The notes under the pieces: generated by a model
Databases searched by the model: none
What the model was told of the DNA's origin: nothing
Seen by the model: the letters and a program-made list of their open reading frames with translations, nothing else
Part shown: positions 48,369 to 57,024 of the stretch, in pieces
How positions within the stretch are numbered: position 1 is the stretch's first letter
Layout: every line of letters starts with the position of its first letter
Translations under genes and position numbers: made by a program
NCBI RefSeq assembly: GCF_001424225.1
Contig: NZ_LMOR01000002.1
Location: forward strand, 372,001-436,000
Source of the DNA: Microbacterium sp. Leaf151
GTDB taxonomy: Bacteria > Actinomycetota > Actinomycetes > Actinomycetales > Microbacteriaceae
Reading direction: 5' to 3'
Length of the DNA stretch: 64,000 nucleotides

Positions 48369-48444
48369 TCCTCGGTAGCTCAATTGGCAGAGCAATCGGC
48401 TGTTAACCGATAGGTTCTTGGTTCGAGTCCAAGCCGGGGAGCCA
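48369..48444 (+). tRNA. tRNA-Asn (GTT anticodon)
   Basis: The cloverleaf begins TCCTCGGTAGCTCAATTGG, with anticodon arm ATCGGCTGTTAACCGAT (anticodon GTT) and T arm CTTGGTTCGAGTCCAAG; the acceptor pairs TCCTCGG with CCGGGGA. Discriminator G48441 is followed by an encoded CCA (48442-48444), unlike the other two tRNAs here. Confidence 0.97.
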
Positions 48445-48448
48445 ACGA

Positions 48449-48476
48449 AAGGCCCGCCTCATCAGAGGCGGGCCTT
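48449..48476 (+). terminator. Terminator of tRNA-Asn
   Basis: Perfect 12-bp stem, arms 48449-48460 and 48465-48476, loop ATCA, starting 4 nt after the CCA and followed by CGTCATTCT. Confidence 0.9.
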
Positions 48477-48608
48477 CGTCATTCTCCCTGGTCAGCGTCG
48501 CATCCCTGCTCGCCTGCGGTCGCACGCGATCGACGAACGGTGTACAACCACGGCGGACGAGGCTGCGAAAACGCGATCGCCCGTCCGCGCGACGAGTGTC
48601 GGCTCCGG

Positions 48609-50216
48609 CTACTTCTTGCCCGAGGCCCCGTTGCCCCGCCCTTTGCTGTCATCCGACTTCCCGGGGGAGTCCGGTCGTCCCTTGCCCTCCGGACCGCCGC
48701 GATCCGGTCCGGCCGAGGAATCGTCCGCCACCCCGCCGGGGTCAGAGCCGTTGCCCGCGACCGCCTCCGGCAGCGGACCCGCGGGAATGGCCGCACCCAC
48801 CCCCGCGTCGTCCGACACCACGGTGGCCCGCTCGACGCTCACGGGCGCCTGCACCGGCGTCGTCGCCCCGGGGCTCCGCTCCGCAACGGCGTCCTCCGCG
48901 GGGGACGTCTCCGAGACCGGTGCCGCGGTGTCGAGGGGTGTGTCCTGCGTGCTCCCCGTCGCCGGTGTGGCCGCGGGCGCGGGAGTCGTCACCGGCACCG
49001 AGGCTGGGTCCGAGGTCGCGCCCCCGGCAGCTCCGAGCGAGAAGGCCGCCAGATGCCCCCCGACGATCAGGGCCGCACCGATGCTCGCCGCTCCCCACGC
49101 CCATCCCCGGCGTCGTGGACGGCGTCCGGTACCGCGGCGCGAACTCGCGGCATCCGTCCGGCCCGCAAGACGTGCGGCATCGGACGGTGCGGAGACGAGC
49201 ACGGCGTCGGCCGGTTCCGGCGCGCCCGACGCGGCGGCGCCGAGCGCATCCTGGACGGCGGTCGACGGCGTAGACGCGTCATCGGGTGTCGCCGTCGGCG
49301 CGGTGATGAGAGCGGTCGGCAGCATCCATACCGGCGGCTGCTTCGCGGCATCCGGGACGACGGTGTGATCCTCTGCGGCGAGCGCGGTCGCACACGCGGC
49401 CACCTCCGCGGCGGTGGGTCGCATACCCGCGTCCGCGGCCGTCATGGCATCCAGCAGCGAACGCCACCGTGGACCCACCGAATTCGGAACGTCGGGCTGG
49501 CGGGCCAGACGCGCGAGCAGGGTCTCCTGCAGTGAACCGGCACCGAACGGATGCAGGCGCGTCAACGCCTCGATAGCCAGCAAGCCCAACGCATAGATGT
49601 CGGACGCGGCCTGCGGTGCTTCACCGCGGACCTGCTCCGGCGCGAGGTAGGCGGCAGTGCCGATGACGGTGCCCGGGGTGGTCAACCGCGTCGCGTCGAT
49701 GAGGTGGGCGACGCCGAAGTCGGCGAGAACGGCCTCGGACTCTCGGGCCGCCCCGTGCAGCGGTCGCAGCAGGACGTTCGACGGCTTGACGTCGCGGTGC
49801 ACGATGCCCGCCTCGTGGACGACGGCGAGGGCCCCGGCGAGGTCGCTCAGGATGCCGGCGAGTTCCGCTGCGGGGATCGCCCGCTGCTCGATGCGGCGCT
49901 GCAACGACGGTCCGGTGACCAACTCCATGACGAGATAGACGTGACCTTCACCGACGAGGCGGGCGTCGTAGAGGGTGACGAGCGAGGGGTGGTCGAGGGC
50001 CGCGAGCGCTCGCGCCTCCGACAGGCGACGCAGCGGTTCGGGTTCGCCGGCGCCGTCGGCGTGGAAGATCTTGATCGCGACGTCACGGGCGAGCACCTCA
50101 TCGCGCGCGCGAAAGACGCGTCCCATTCCACCGGCGCCGATGCGTTCGCGGAGGATGTAGCGCCCACCGAGGATGTCGCCCGTGTGAGCCGTCAAGAGGT
50201 CGGGGGCGTGACTCAT
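48609..50216 (-). CDS. Transmembrane Ser/Thr protein kinase (535 aa)
   Basis: PknB-like kinase. The N-terminal catalytic domain (about 17-285) has the glycine loop IGAGGMGRVFRARD, the ATP lysine in VAIKIF, catalytic loop IVHRDVKPSNVLL, DFGVAHL and AYLAPEQVRGEA, so it should be active. A linker leads to a single membrane helix at about 372-398 and then an extracytoplasmic Ala/Pro/Asp-rich tail of 135 residues without PASTA repeats, ending GRGNGASGKK. ATG 50216 has AAGGA upstream, and a minus-strand TAGTGT box at 50277-50272. Signal sensed unknown. Confidence 0.94.
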   Translation of the reverse strand: MSHAPDLLTAHTGDILGGRYILRERIGAGGMGRVFRARDEVLARDVAIKIFHADGAGEPEPLRRLSEARALAALDHPSLVTLYDARLVGEGHVYLVMELVTGPSLQRRIEQRAIPAAELAGILSDLAGALAVVHEAGIVHRDVKPSNVLLRPLHGAARESEAVLADFGVAHLIDATRLTTPGTVIGTAAYLAPEQVRGEAPQAASDIYALGLLAIEALTRLHPFGAGSLQETLLARLARQPDVPNSVGPRWRSLLDAMTAADAGMRPTAAEVAACATALAAEDHTVVPDAAKQPPVWMLPTALITAPTATPDDASTPSTAVQDALGAAASGAPEPADAVLVSAPSDAARLAGRTDAASSRRGTGRRPRRRGWAWGAASIGAALIVGGHLAAFSLGAAGGATSDPASVPVTTPAPAATPATGSTQDTPLDTAAPVSETSPAEDAVAERSPGATTPVQAPVSVERATVVSDDAGVGAAIPAGPLPEAVAGNGSDPGGVADDSSAGPDRGGPEGKGRPDSPGKSDDSKGRGNGASGKK

Positions 50217-50409
50217 CGGGTCCTTCGCGGAGCGGTACTGCGGGAGCGGCGCGGGGTCGCCGCCTGATCGCACACTAGGCGCGCGGGGGCGGTTCCGCCG
50301 GGGGCTGGCGGTCATCGGGGGCGGCACGCATAATGGCGCAGCCCGTCCGCACGCGTGGCTTCTCTGCAACCCGGTCGGTGAGACGGTCGATCACTGCGAG
50401 GGTGGGCAT

Positions 50410-51336
50410 GTGATCCCCGACCCGCACCGGTACGACCTCGATGCCCTCCGTGCCCGGCTGATGAATGAACGCGGCGGAGAGGTGGACGACAGCATCCCTC
50501 AGCTCGCAGACGCCGATCCCGAGCTCTGCGCGGTGGCGCTCGTCCTTCCCGACGGCACCGCCCGCGTGACGACCGACGCCGACGTCGCCTTCAGCATCCA
50601 ATCGGCGGTGAAGCCGTTCCTGTTCGCCCGGGCGCTGCTCGACACCGAGGGCGAGGCGCTCGACCGAGTGGGGATCGAGCCTACCGGGGAATCGTTCGAC
50701 GCGATCAAGCTCGAGAGCGGCACGGGCCGGCCACCCAACCCCATGGTCAACGCGGGAGCCCTGCTCGCGGCATCCCTCGTGCGCGGTTCCGACCCCGCCG
50801 CGCGCGACGCCCGCATCGCCGAGGGCCTCGCCGCTTTCGCGGGGCACGACCTCGCGGTCGACGAGGACGTCGCGCACAACGAGCACCTGCTCGGCGACCG
50901 TAACCACGCCCTCGCCCACCTCATGCGAGCCGAGGGCACCATGCAGGTCAGTGCGGATGACGCGGTCGCCGTCTACGCGCGGGCCTGCGCGACCCTGGTG
51001 GATGCCGAGACCCTGGCCGTCATGGGCGCCACCCTCGCGTACGGCGGTGTGAACCCCCATACCGGCGTGCGCGTCGTACCCGCACGCGTGGCGCGAGACG
51101 TGGTGTCAGTCATGGCGACCTGCGGCGTCTACGACGGATCGGGCCGGTGGATGCGAGCCGTCGGCGTTCCGGCGAAGTCCAGCGTGTCGGGGGCCATCGT
51201 CCTCGCCGCTCCCGGCCGCCTCGGCGCCGCCGTCGTGAGTCCGCCCCTCGATGCGCAGGGGACCAGCGTGCGAGGCCGCCTCGCGAGTGAGGCGATCAGC
51301 GACGAGCTGCACCTGCACAGCTTCGCCGCGGGCTGA
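50410..51336 (+). CDS. glsA: Glutaminase (308 aa)
   Basis: Hydrolyses glutamine to glutamate and ammonia; serine-dependent, beta-lactamase-like fold. GEVDDSIPQLADADPELCAV near residues 23-42, the Ser-x-x-Lys motif in FSIQSAVKPF near 59, and GRPPNPMVNAGALLAA near 104 are diagnostic. Later motifs (VYARACATLVDAETLAVMGA, PAKSSVSGAIV) are intact. GTG 50410 is the start. It is divergent from the kinase gene. Confidence 0.93.
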   Translation: MIPDPHRYDLDALRARLMNERGGEVDDSIPQLADADPELCAVALVLPDGTARVTTDADVAFSIQSAVKPFLFARALLDTEGEALDRVGIEPTGESFDAIKLESGTGRPPNPMVNAGALLAASLVRGSDPAARDARIAEGLAAFAGHDLAVDEDVAHNEHLLGDRNHALAHLMRAEGTMQVSADDAVAVYARACATLVDAETLAVMGATLAYGGVNPHTGVRVVPARVARDVVSVMATCGVYDGSGRWMRAVGVPAKSSVSGAIVLAAPGRLGAAVVSPPLDAQGTSVRGRLASEAISDELHLHSFAAG

Positions 51337-51393
51337 CCCGGCGGCCGCCGCCCGCCACGCGACCTGCTGCCGGAGCGCAGGCGCCCCCGACCC

Positions 51394-51399
51394 TAGGCT
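51394..51399 (+). promoter_or_regulatory. Leaderless promoter of the SRPBCC/DUF4166 operon
   Basis: TAGGCT ends 6 nt before ATG 51406. Confidence 0.6.
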
Positions 51400-51405
51400 G
51401 AACGC

Positions 51406-52023
51406 ATGGGGGGACAGGGGATCTACGTCGAGACCACAATTCGGGCGACCCTCGACGAGGTGTGGATCGCGACGCAGGATCCGCGCCAGCACGTGCGGTG
51501 GGACGTCCGCTTCTCGCGCATCACTCCGACCACGCGCACAGCCGACGGCGCCGCCCGTTTCGTCTATGAGCGGCACATGCCGCTGCGCACCATCCGCGGC
51601 CAGGGCATCAGCATCGGCGAGACCTCCCGCCCCGACGGTACGCGCACCTCGGCGCTGCGTTTCACGACCGCGGATCGTCTCTCCCCGCTCCGCGACGGGC
51701 GCGGATACTGGCGCTACGAGCCCACGGCCGCCGGCATCCGCTTCTCCACCGGGTACGACTACACGCCCGGGTGGGGAGTGCTCGACGTGGTCGTGCGCCC
51801 CCTCGTCGGGTGGGCCACCGCGTGGAGCTTCGACCGGCTCCGGCTGTGGCTTGAGACGGGACGGCCGCCCGAGACGTGGACGCTCTTGACCGCGGCGGCC
51901 CTCTGGCGCGACGAGAGACCCCTGGCACGCCGTTGCCGCCGCATCGCGCCGCACCGGCGCCGCGCTCTCGACGACGCTCCGGAGACCCTGGCCGCACTGC
52001 CTCTGCCGGGAGGGGACCGATGA
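51406..52023 (+). CDS. SRPBCC-fold protein (205 aa)
   Basis: Polyketide-cyclase/START-like ligand-binding fold: YVETTIRATLDEVWIATQDP near residues 7-26, then the alternating strands RFVYERHMPL and YWRYEPTAAGIRFSTGYDYT near 105-124. The C-terminal third contains a hydrophobic stretch (VVVRPLVGWATAWSFDRL) and a basic tail. Ligand unknown. It overlaps the DUF4166 gene by 4 bp, so the two form a pair. Confidence 0.85.
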   Translation: MGGQGIYVETTIRATLDEVWIATQDPRQHVRWDVRFSRITPTTRTADGAARFVYERHMPLRTIRGQGISIGETSRPDGTRTSALRFTTADRLSPLRDGRGYWRYEPTAAGIRFSTGYDYTPGWGVLDVVVRPLVGWATAWSFDRLRLWLETGRPPETWTLLTAAALWRDERPLARRCRRIAPHRRRALDDAPETLAALPLPGGDR

Positions 52024-52688
52024 CCTCGATCTTCGCCGAGGCGATCGGCGTCGACTTCGCCCGGTTGCACCCGATGATGCAGCGGCGCTTCAGCGTGGGC
52101 CTCGACGGGGGCGAGGCGTGCGTGGGCCGCGGGGTCATGACCGAGATCCGACGCGGACCGTGGTGGACCGTCCCATTCCTGCAGATCGGCAAGCTCCGCA
52201 ACATCCTCGTGCCGGCCGTCGGGAGCGACGTGCCGTTCGTCATCTGGAACCGCCCCTACCGCGACCCGTTCGGCCGCGAGACCGTGACGTTCGTGCGCGA
52301 GTACGAGATCGACGGCCGCCCGGCACGGTTCGACGCGACCATGATCCTCGCCGACGGGCGCATCGTCGACTACCTCGGTACGCACCAGCACCTCGCGGTC
52401 GACCTCGACCTCACGGTCGACGACGAGGGGGCGTTGATCCTGCGCTCGGGGGAGCAGCGGTTCTACGAGGGACGCTTCGGATTCCGCTTCCCGATGCTCT
52501 TCAGCGGGCGAGCGAGCCTGCGCGAGCACTTCGACGAGCGCGACGGTCGCTTCCATGTCGAGATGCGCGTCGACAACGAGCGTTTCGGGTTCCTGTTCGG
52601 TTACCGCGGCAGCTTCACGTGCGAATGGATGCCGGCCGGGGAGGCGCCGGCGCACGTCATCCCGCATCGCCACGAATCCCGCGTCTGA
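52020..52688 (+). CDS. DUF4166-domain protein (222 aa)
   Basis: Begins FAEAIGVDFARLHPMMQRRF, the typical DUF4166 opening, and continues with repeated WNRPYRDPFGRETVTFVREY and SGEQRFYEGRFGFRFPMLFS segments. Function unknown. It is soluble and beta-rich. In other bacteria the domain occurs near or fused to lipid- or saccharopine-dehydrogenase-like proteins. Here it is coupled to an SRPBCC protein, which suggests handling of a hydrophobic small molecule (inference). Confidence 0.85.
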   Translation: MTSIFAEAIGVDFARLHPMMQRRFSVGLDGGEACVGRGVMTEIRRGPWWTVPFLQIGKLRNILVPAVGSDVPFVIWNRPYRDPFGRETVTFVREYEIDGRPARFDATMILADGRIVDYLGTHQHLAVDLDLTVDDEGALILRSGEQRFYEGRFGFRFPMLFSGRASLREHFDERDGRFHVEMRVDNERFGFLFGYRGSFTCEWMPAGEAPAHVIPHRHESRV

Positions 52689-52760
52689 GCTCGACGGTGC
52701 GGGAACAAAAGCGTCTCGCCGCGCCTCCCGAACGAGGGCGATCGACGCGATGTCAGGCCG

Positions 52761-53327
52761 TCACGCGTCGATGTCGTCGACTCCCGGCATCCATGACGCC
52801 CCGGGCTTGCCCCACTTGCGCTTCTTGGCGATCTTGGCCACGACACGGCTGTCTTCGTCGTCGAGACGGTCGACGTACAGGATGCCGTCGAGGTGATCGA
52901 ACTCGTGCTGCAGGATGCGCGCGCGCCAGCCGGTGACCTCGATGCGCACCGAGTGCCCGTCGAGGTCGGTGCCGGTGAGCAGCGCAGCCTCGGAGCGGCG
53001 GAGGGGGAAGCGTTCGCCGGGGAACGACAGGCACCCCTCGCTCTCGTCATCCGGGTCGGGGTAGCCGGGTTCGAGCGGTCTGATCCACAGCTCGGGGTTG
53101 AGCACGACTCCCCGCCAGGGCTGGCCCTCGTCGTCCTCGTACATGTAGGTGAAGATCCGGAGTCCCACGCCCACCTGCGGGGCGGCGAGACCGACGCCCG
53201 GAGCGGCATCCATCGTCTCGAACATGTCGGCGACGAGCTGGCGCACCTCGTCGGTGATCTCGTCGACGCGGGAGGCGGGTGCGTGCAGCACGGGATCGCC
53301 CATGATGCGAATCGGGAGTACGGCCAC
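52761..53327 (-). CDS. def: Peptide deformylase (188 aa)
   Basis: Removes the formyl group from N-terminal methionine. All three motifs are present: GVGLAAPQVG near residue 44, EGCLSFPG near 97 and the metal motif QHEFDHLDGILYVDRL near 139 (HEFDH). Length is normal. GTG 53327 has a minus-strand TAGGCT box (53339-53334) 6 nt upstream. It diverges from the DMT transporter gene. Confidence 0.97.
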   Translation of the reverse strand: MAVLPIRIMGDPVLHAPASRVDEITDEVRQLVADMFETMDAAPGVGLAAPQVGVGLRIFTYMYEDDEGQPWRGVVLNPELWIRPLEPGYPDPDDESEGCLSFPGERFPLRRSEAALLTGTDLDGHSVRIEVTGWRARILQHEFDHLDGILYVDRLDDEDSRVVAKIAKKRKWGKPGASWMPGVDDIDA

Positions 53328-53333
53328 GCCTCC

Positions 53334-53362
53334 AGCCTAACCAGGCGAGGGGCGGCTACTGT
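53334..53362. promoter_or_regulatory. Divergent leaderless promoters of def and the DMT gene
   Basis: Minus-strand TAGGCT (53339-53334) and plus-strand TACTGT (53357-53362) each end 6 nt before their GTG starts and are 17 bp apart in a 41-bp gap. Confidence 0.65.
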
Positions 53363-53368
53363 CGAGGC

Positions 53369-54334
53369 GTGATCCCGCTCGATGCCACTCTCAGCGACGG
53401 AATCGACCAACTCGTCGGCGTCTTCCGCGACCCGCGCATCCTCCTCGGCATCCCGCTGGCCCTGCTGGGCGCGGTGTTCATGTCGTTCGGGGCGCAGTAC
53501 CAGCACCGTGGCGTGCAGAAGGTCGAGCGGCTGTCCGGCGGCAAGACGACCGGCGGCCTCTCGCGGTCGCAGCTGACGTCGCTGCTGACACGCCCGTCGT
53601 GGATGGCGGGCACCGTCATGCTGGGCCTGGCGATCGTGTGTCAGCTGGCAGCGCTCTCGGTGGCGCCGCTGATCCTCGTGCAGCCGCTCGGTGCGATCGC
53701 CCTCGTGATCACCACCGTGCTGAACGCTCGGGTGTCGCGCCACAAACCGACCCGGCAGTCGCTCATCGCCATCGCCCTGTGCGTCGGCGGCATCCTCGTC
53801 TTCGTCACGATCGCGGCGTTCTTCGCCACCGAACAGGTCGTCACCGAACGCGAGCTGCTCATCATCCTGGGCATCCTGGCCGTGGTCGTGGTCGTGTTCG
53901 GCGTCTTCTGGGTGCTGGTGCGTCGTCGCGCGCAGGCGCTGTTCTACATCATGGCCGCCGGCGTCATCTACGGCTTCGTCGCCACCCTCGCCAAGGTCGT
54001 GATCAGCCGCGCGCAGGCGGGCAACTTCGAGTGGCTGACCCTGCTGTGCCTCGTGGCGCTCCTCGCCGCCGTCGCCGTGGGCGCGTACTTCGTGCAGACC
54101 GCCTACTCGGTCGGTCCTCCCGACCTGGTGATCGCCGGGCTCACCGTGATCGACCCCATCGTCGCCGTGCTGATCGGCCTGCTCGTGCTCGGCGAGGCCT
54201 CCACCGCCCCCGCGTGGGCGCTCATCGGCTTCGCCATCGCCGGCGCGATCGCCACGTGGGGTGTCATCCAGCTGACGAAGCACCACCCGCAGATCACCGC
54301 CGACGGCAAGCCGAAGAAGCCGCGGGTGCACTGA
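53369..54334 (+). CDS. DMT-superfamily membrane protein (321 aa)
   Basis: About nine to ten transmembrane helices with EamA-like halves: IPLALLGAVFMSFGAQYQHR at the start, VAPLILVQPLGAIALVITTV near 108, and the second half GPPDLVIAGLTVIDPIVAVL near 250 and LGEASTAPAWALIGFAIAGA. A long cytoplasmic loop follows helix 1. Relatives include NIPA-like Mg2+ transporters; substrate not assigned. GTG start with a leaderless promoter. Confidence 0.9.
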   Translation: MIPLDATLSDGIDQLVGVFRDPRILLGIPLALLGAVFMSFGAQYQHRGVQKVERLSGGKTTGGLSRSQLTSLLTRPSWMAGTVMLGLAIVCQLAALSVAPLILVQPLGAIALVITTVLNARVSRHKPTRQSLIAIALCVGGILVFVTIAAFFATEQVVTERELLIILGILAVVVVVFGVFWVLVRRRAQALFYIMAAGVIYGFVATLAKVVISRAQAGNFEWLTLLCLVALLAAVAVGAYFVQTAYSVGPPDLVIAGLTVIDPIVAVLIGLLVLGEASTAPAWALIGFAIAGAIATWGVIQLTKHHPQITADGKPKKPRVH

Positions 54335-54383
54335 CGCGGGCTCCGTGCGGTTTCGCGTCGCGGGCCGTCGGGCGGTTGTCGCC

Positions 54384-54440
54384 GAGATGACCGGCGATGC
54401 GCGAGATGACCTCTTCTTACGCGCATCGGCGGGTCATCTC
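54384..54440. terminator. Long imperfect hairpin after the DMT gene
   Basis: GAGATGACCGGCGATGCGCG (54384-54403) pairs with 54420-54440 over about 20 bp with one small bulge; the 16-nt loop again contains AGATGACC. The motif GAGATGACC or its complement occurs several times within 80 bp. Probably the terminator of the transporter gene. Confidence 0.6.
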
Positions 54441-54504
54441 GCTACGGGCAGGTGATCTCGCGGATGACGTGACGCCAGCGGCGGCGGGAGCCGCGACGCG
54501 AGCG

Positions 54505-54588
54505 GCGACGGGAGACGGATGCCGTGACGCCAACAGCGACGGGAGACGGGTGCCGTGCCGCGGGCGGCGACGGGAGACGGATGCCGGT
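54505..54588. repeat. 31-bp tandem repeat, 2.7 copies
   Basis: GCGACGGGAGACGGATGCCG begins at 54505, 54536 (one base changed) and 54567, an exact 31-bp period. It ends 17 bp before the CAT tRNA. Confidence 0.85.
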
Positions 54589-54604
54589 AGGCTCGTCGTC
54601 GCTG

Positions 54605-54678
54605 GGGGCGGTGGCCAAGCTGGTCAAGGCAGCGGGCTCATAACCCGACGATCGTGGGTTCAAGTCCCACCCGCCCTA
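54605..54678 (+). tRNA. tRNA with CAT anticodon, probably elongator Met
   Basis: The 74-nt cloverleaf starts GGGGCGGTGGCCAAGCTGG, with anticodon loop CTCATAA and T arm GTGGGTTCAAGTCCCAC; the acceptor is GGGGCGG/CCGCCCT with a G1:U72 pair and discriminator A. No CCA is encoded. Initiator features (unpaired 1:72, GGG/CCC anticodon stem) are not all present. It could instead be tRNA-Ile2, read after lysidine modification. Confidence 0.85.
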
Positions 54679-54768
54679 CGAGAGCCCGCGATGACGCGGC
54701 AGTAGTATGCACCGACGCTGTCCCCGAGGCGCTCTTCACCGAGCCGTGGGAATGCGAAGAACGGTGCC

Positions 54769-55977
54769 TCACCGTGCCGAAGCGACGCCGGTGATCGCGG
54801 ACTCGTAGACCTCGATCACCGGGTCGATCCGCTGCGCGACCTGCGGGCGCGCCCGGATCATGGCCGCGCTCGCGGCGGTGATCGTTTCGGGTTCCCTCCG
54901 AAGGCGCGCCACGAGCGCGGTGATGCCCGCGGCGTCCGGGGTGTCGGTGAGGAAGCCACCGCCCGGCGGGACGACCTCGCTGAGATCGGGGTCGCAGAAG
55001 AGCACGGGAAGACCGGATGCCGCCGCTTCCAGCATCACCATCGGTTGATTGTCGAAGTCGTACGAGCTCGACACCAGCAGGTGGCTCGCCCGCATGGCGT
55101 CGAGCACCTCCTGCTGCGACACCGACCCGTGAAGGACGAGGGGGGTGCCCATCCGCTCGATCGCCCTTCGCGAGAGGCCGTCGCCGTAGACGTCCACCGA
55201 GACATCGAGAGCGAACGATCGCGCTGCTTCAGCGATCACCGCGGGACGCTTCTCCGGCGAGAGTCGTCCGACCCACAGCAGACGCAGAGTCTCCCCGGGG
55301 GCGAGTCGACGCTCGATGGGCGCGCCGACGCGGTCGAGCACGCTCTGCTCGAGCCCGTTCGACACGACCGAGACGGGTGTCCGCACCCCTTGCTCCTCGA
55401 GTTTCCGTGCGAAGTGTGTCGACGGGACGATCACCTGGTCGCTCGCGCGCGACTGAGCGAGCATGAGGCGCCACATGCGTCTCGCCGGCGAGGTGGCCGT
55501 GTAGGGCGCGTCGGCGCGCACGCGGAGACCGCGATGGCTGATCTGCCGGGAGTGGAGGGCGGCCAGCAGGGGAACGGTGACGCGGGGGAGAGGAACGACA
55601 CTCGTCGTGTACACGTCCACGCGGCCGTGCATGGTGTGGACGACCGGAATTCCCAGATCCCGAGCCGCTCGCACCCCCGCGAGAGCGGCGAACATCTCGG
55701 AATGCGTGTGCACCACGTCGATGCGCCGCTCGGCGAACTCCCGCCGGAGCACCGCCACGGCGTCGCGCGGCGACCACGTGAACGGGTAGCCGTCGGGCCG
55801 GAACACCCGGGAGGTGGGCAATGCGACGATCGAGCGGTCGTCGCTGCCGTGAGCCAGGGGGCAGAACACCGTCACCTCGAGACCGGCTCGGGTGAGCGCT
55901 TCCCGGAGCGACTTCACCGCGGTCTGCACGCCACCGAGCGTGGGCAGGTAGTAGTCGGTCACCAGGGCGATCCGCAT
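54769..55977 (-). CDS. Glycosyltransferase family 4 protein (402 aa)
   Basis: GT-B fold enzyme. The N-terminal Rossmann half starts MRIALVTDYYLPTLGGVQTA with the typical GG loop; VVHTHSEMFAALAGVRAARD and VVHTMHGRVDVYTTS follow. The nucleotide-sugar half has LLWVGRLSPEKRPAVIAEAA near 240 and the E-x7-E type motif in NQPMVMLEAAASGLPVLFCD near 326. Acceptor unknown; relatives transfer mannose to phosphatidylinositol or other lipids. ATG 55977 has a minus-strand TAGGAT box 7 nt upstream. It diverges from the ketosynthase operon. Confidence 0.94.
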   Translation of the reverse strand: MRIALVTDYYLPTLGGVQTAVKSLREALTRAGLEVTVFCPLAHGSDDRSIVALPTSRVFRPDGYPFTWSPRDAVAVLRREFAERRIDVVHTHSEMFAALAGVRAARDLGIPVVHTMHGRVDVYTTSVVPLPRVTVPLLAALHSRQISHRGLRVRADAPYTATSPARRMWRLMLAQSRASDQVIVPSTHFARKLEEQGVRTPVSVVSNGLEQSVLDRVGAPIERRLAPGETLRLLWVGRLSPEKRPAVIAEAARSFALDVSVDVYGDGLSRRAIERMGTPLVLHGSVSQQEVLDAMRASHLLVSSSYDFDNQPMVMLEAAASGLPVLFCDPDLSEVVPPGGGFLTDTPDAAGITALVARLRREPETITAASAAMIRARPQVAQRIDPVIEVYESAITGVASAR

Positions 55978-55984
55978 GTCCCGA

Positions 55985-56009
55985 ATCCTAGGGCCGACGG
56001 CCGTAGGAT
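55985..56009. promoter_or_regulatory. Palindromic divergent promoter for the glycosyltransferase and the ketosynthase operon
   Basis: ATCCTA (55985-55990; TAGGAT on the minus strand) and TAGGAT (56004-56009) are the two -10 boxes, each 7 nt from its ATG. Between them is GGCCGACGGCC (55992-56002), itself a palindrome. The whole 25 bp is symmetric apart from the central base and one flanking pair. The two promoters cannot be occupied at once, and the centre looks like an operator. Confidence 0.75.
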
Positions 56010-56016
56010 CGGCCGA

Positions 56017-57024
56017 ATGGGGGCAGCAGCAGAGGTGGGTGCGCCGGGCCCGGCGCGTCGAGGGGAGACGGCGCTGGTCACCGGCGCGAGCGGTTTCCTC
56101 GGCGGGTACGTCGTGCGGGAACTCCGCGCCCACGGCTACGACGTGATCGCGTCGGGACGCAACGCCGCCGCCCTGCCCGCGGGGGAGACCTTCGTCGGCG
56201 ATCTCGACGACCTCGCCCGGGCCGACCTCGGCCGAACCGTCGATGTGGTCGTGCACTGCGCGGCGCTCTCCTCGCCATGGGGTCGCTCGGCCCAGTTCGA
56301 GCACGCCAACGTCGCCGGTACCGCGCGGGTGCTCGAGTTCGCCCGACGCGCCCGATCGCGTCGACTCGTGCACATCTCCTCCCCGGGCATCTACGCCGCC
56401 CCTCGCGATCGGATCGGCATCCGGGAGGGCGAGGTCGATCCGCGGCATCCGATGAACGGCTACATCCGATCGAAACTCGAGGCGGAGTCCCTGCTGCAGC
56501 ATGCGGCGACGCAGGGCACGGGACCGGAGATCGTCATCCTTCGACCCCGCGGCATCATCGGCCGCGGCGACCCCAGCCTCGTCCCCCGGATCCTGCGTGT
56601 CCGCGAGCGGTTCGGCATCCCCCTGATGCGCGGCGGACGGGGACTCATCGACCTGACAGCGGTGGAGAACGTCGCGCTGGCGGTGCGGCTCGCGGCCGAG
56701 GCGCCCGATGTGCACGGGCAGGCGTTCAACATCACGAACGGGGATCCTCGTCCGTTCCGCGCGGTGCTCGAGCAGTTGCTCGCGGGGCTGAGTCTCGAGC
56801 CGCGGTACCGGCCGGTGCCGACCCCGGTCGCCTACAGGGTCGCTGCACTGCTGGAGGCCGTGTGCGGGGTTCTTCCCGGGCATCCCGAGCCGCCCGTCAC
56901 GCGGTACACCGTCACGACGATCGCCCATTCGCAGACGCTCGACATCTCCCGCGCGCGCGATCTGCTCGGCTATCGGCCCGCGGTTTCGCTCGACGAGAGC
57001 CTCGCGGGGTACGCGCGTGTCTGA
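56017..57024 (+). CDS. NAD(P)-dependent epimerase/3-beta-HSD-like reductase (335 aa)
   Basis: Extended SDR with the nucleotide motif VTGASGFLGGYVVREL near residues 22-37, DVVVHCAALSSPWG near 76, and active-site residues in ISSPGIYAAP plus YIRSKLEAESLL (YxxxK) near 149. It resembles sterol-dehydrogenase and OleD-type reductases that act on beta-keto or beta-hydroxy lipids more than sugar epimerases. First gene of a three-gene operon; its end overlaps the MBL gene by 8 bp. Confidence 0.88.
   Translation: MGAAAEVGAPGPARRGETALVTGASGFLGGYVVRELRAHGYDVIASGRNAAALPAGETFVGDLDDLARADLGRTVDVVVHCAALSSPWGRSAQFEHANVAGTARVLEFARRARSRRLVHISSPGIYAAPRDRIGIREGEVDPRHPMNGYIRSKLEAESLLQHAATQGTGPEIVILRPRGIIGRGDPSLVPRILRVRERFGIPLMRGGRGLIDLTAVENVALAVRLAAEAPDVHGQAFNITNGDPRPFRAVLEQLLAGLSLEPRYRPVPTPVAYRVAALLEAVCGVLPGHPEPPVTRYTVTTIAHSQTLDISRARDLLGYRPAVSLDESLAGYARV

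Noticed and set aside
54605..54678. Initiator tRNA-fMet
   Set aside because: The first pair is G:U rather than the unpaired C1-A72 of initiators, and the anticodon stem lacks three G:C pairs in the initiator arrangement.
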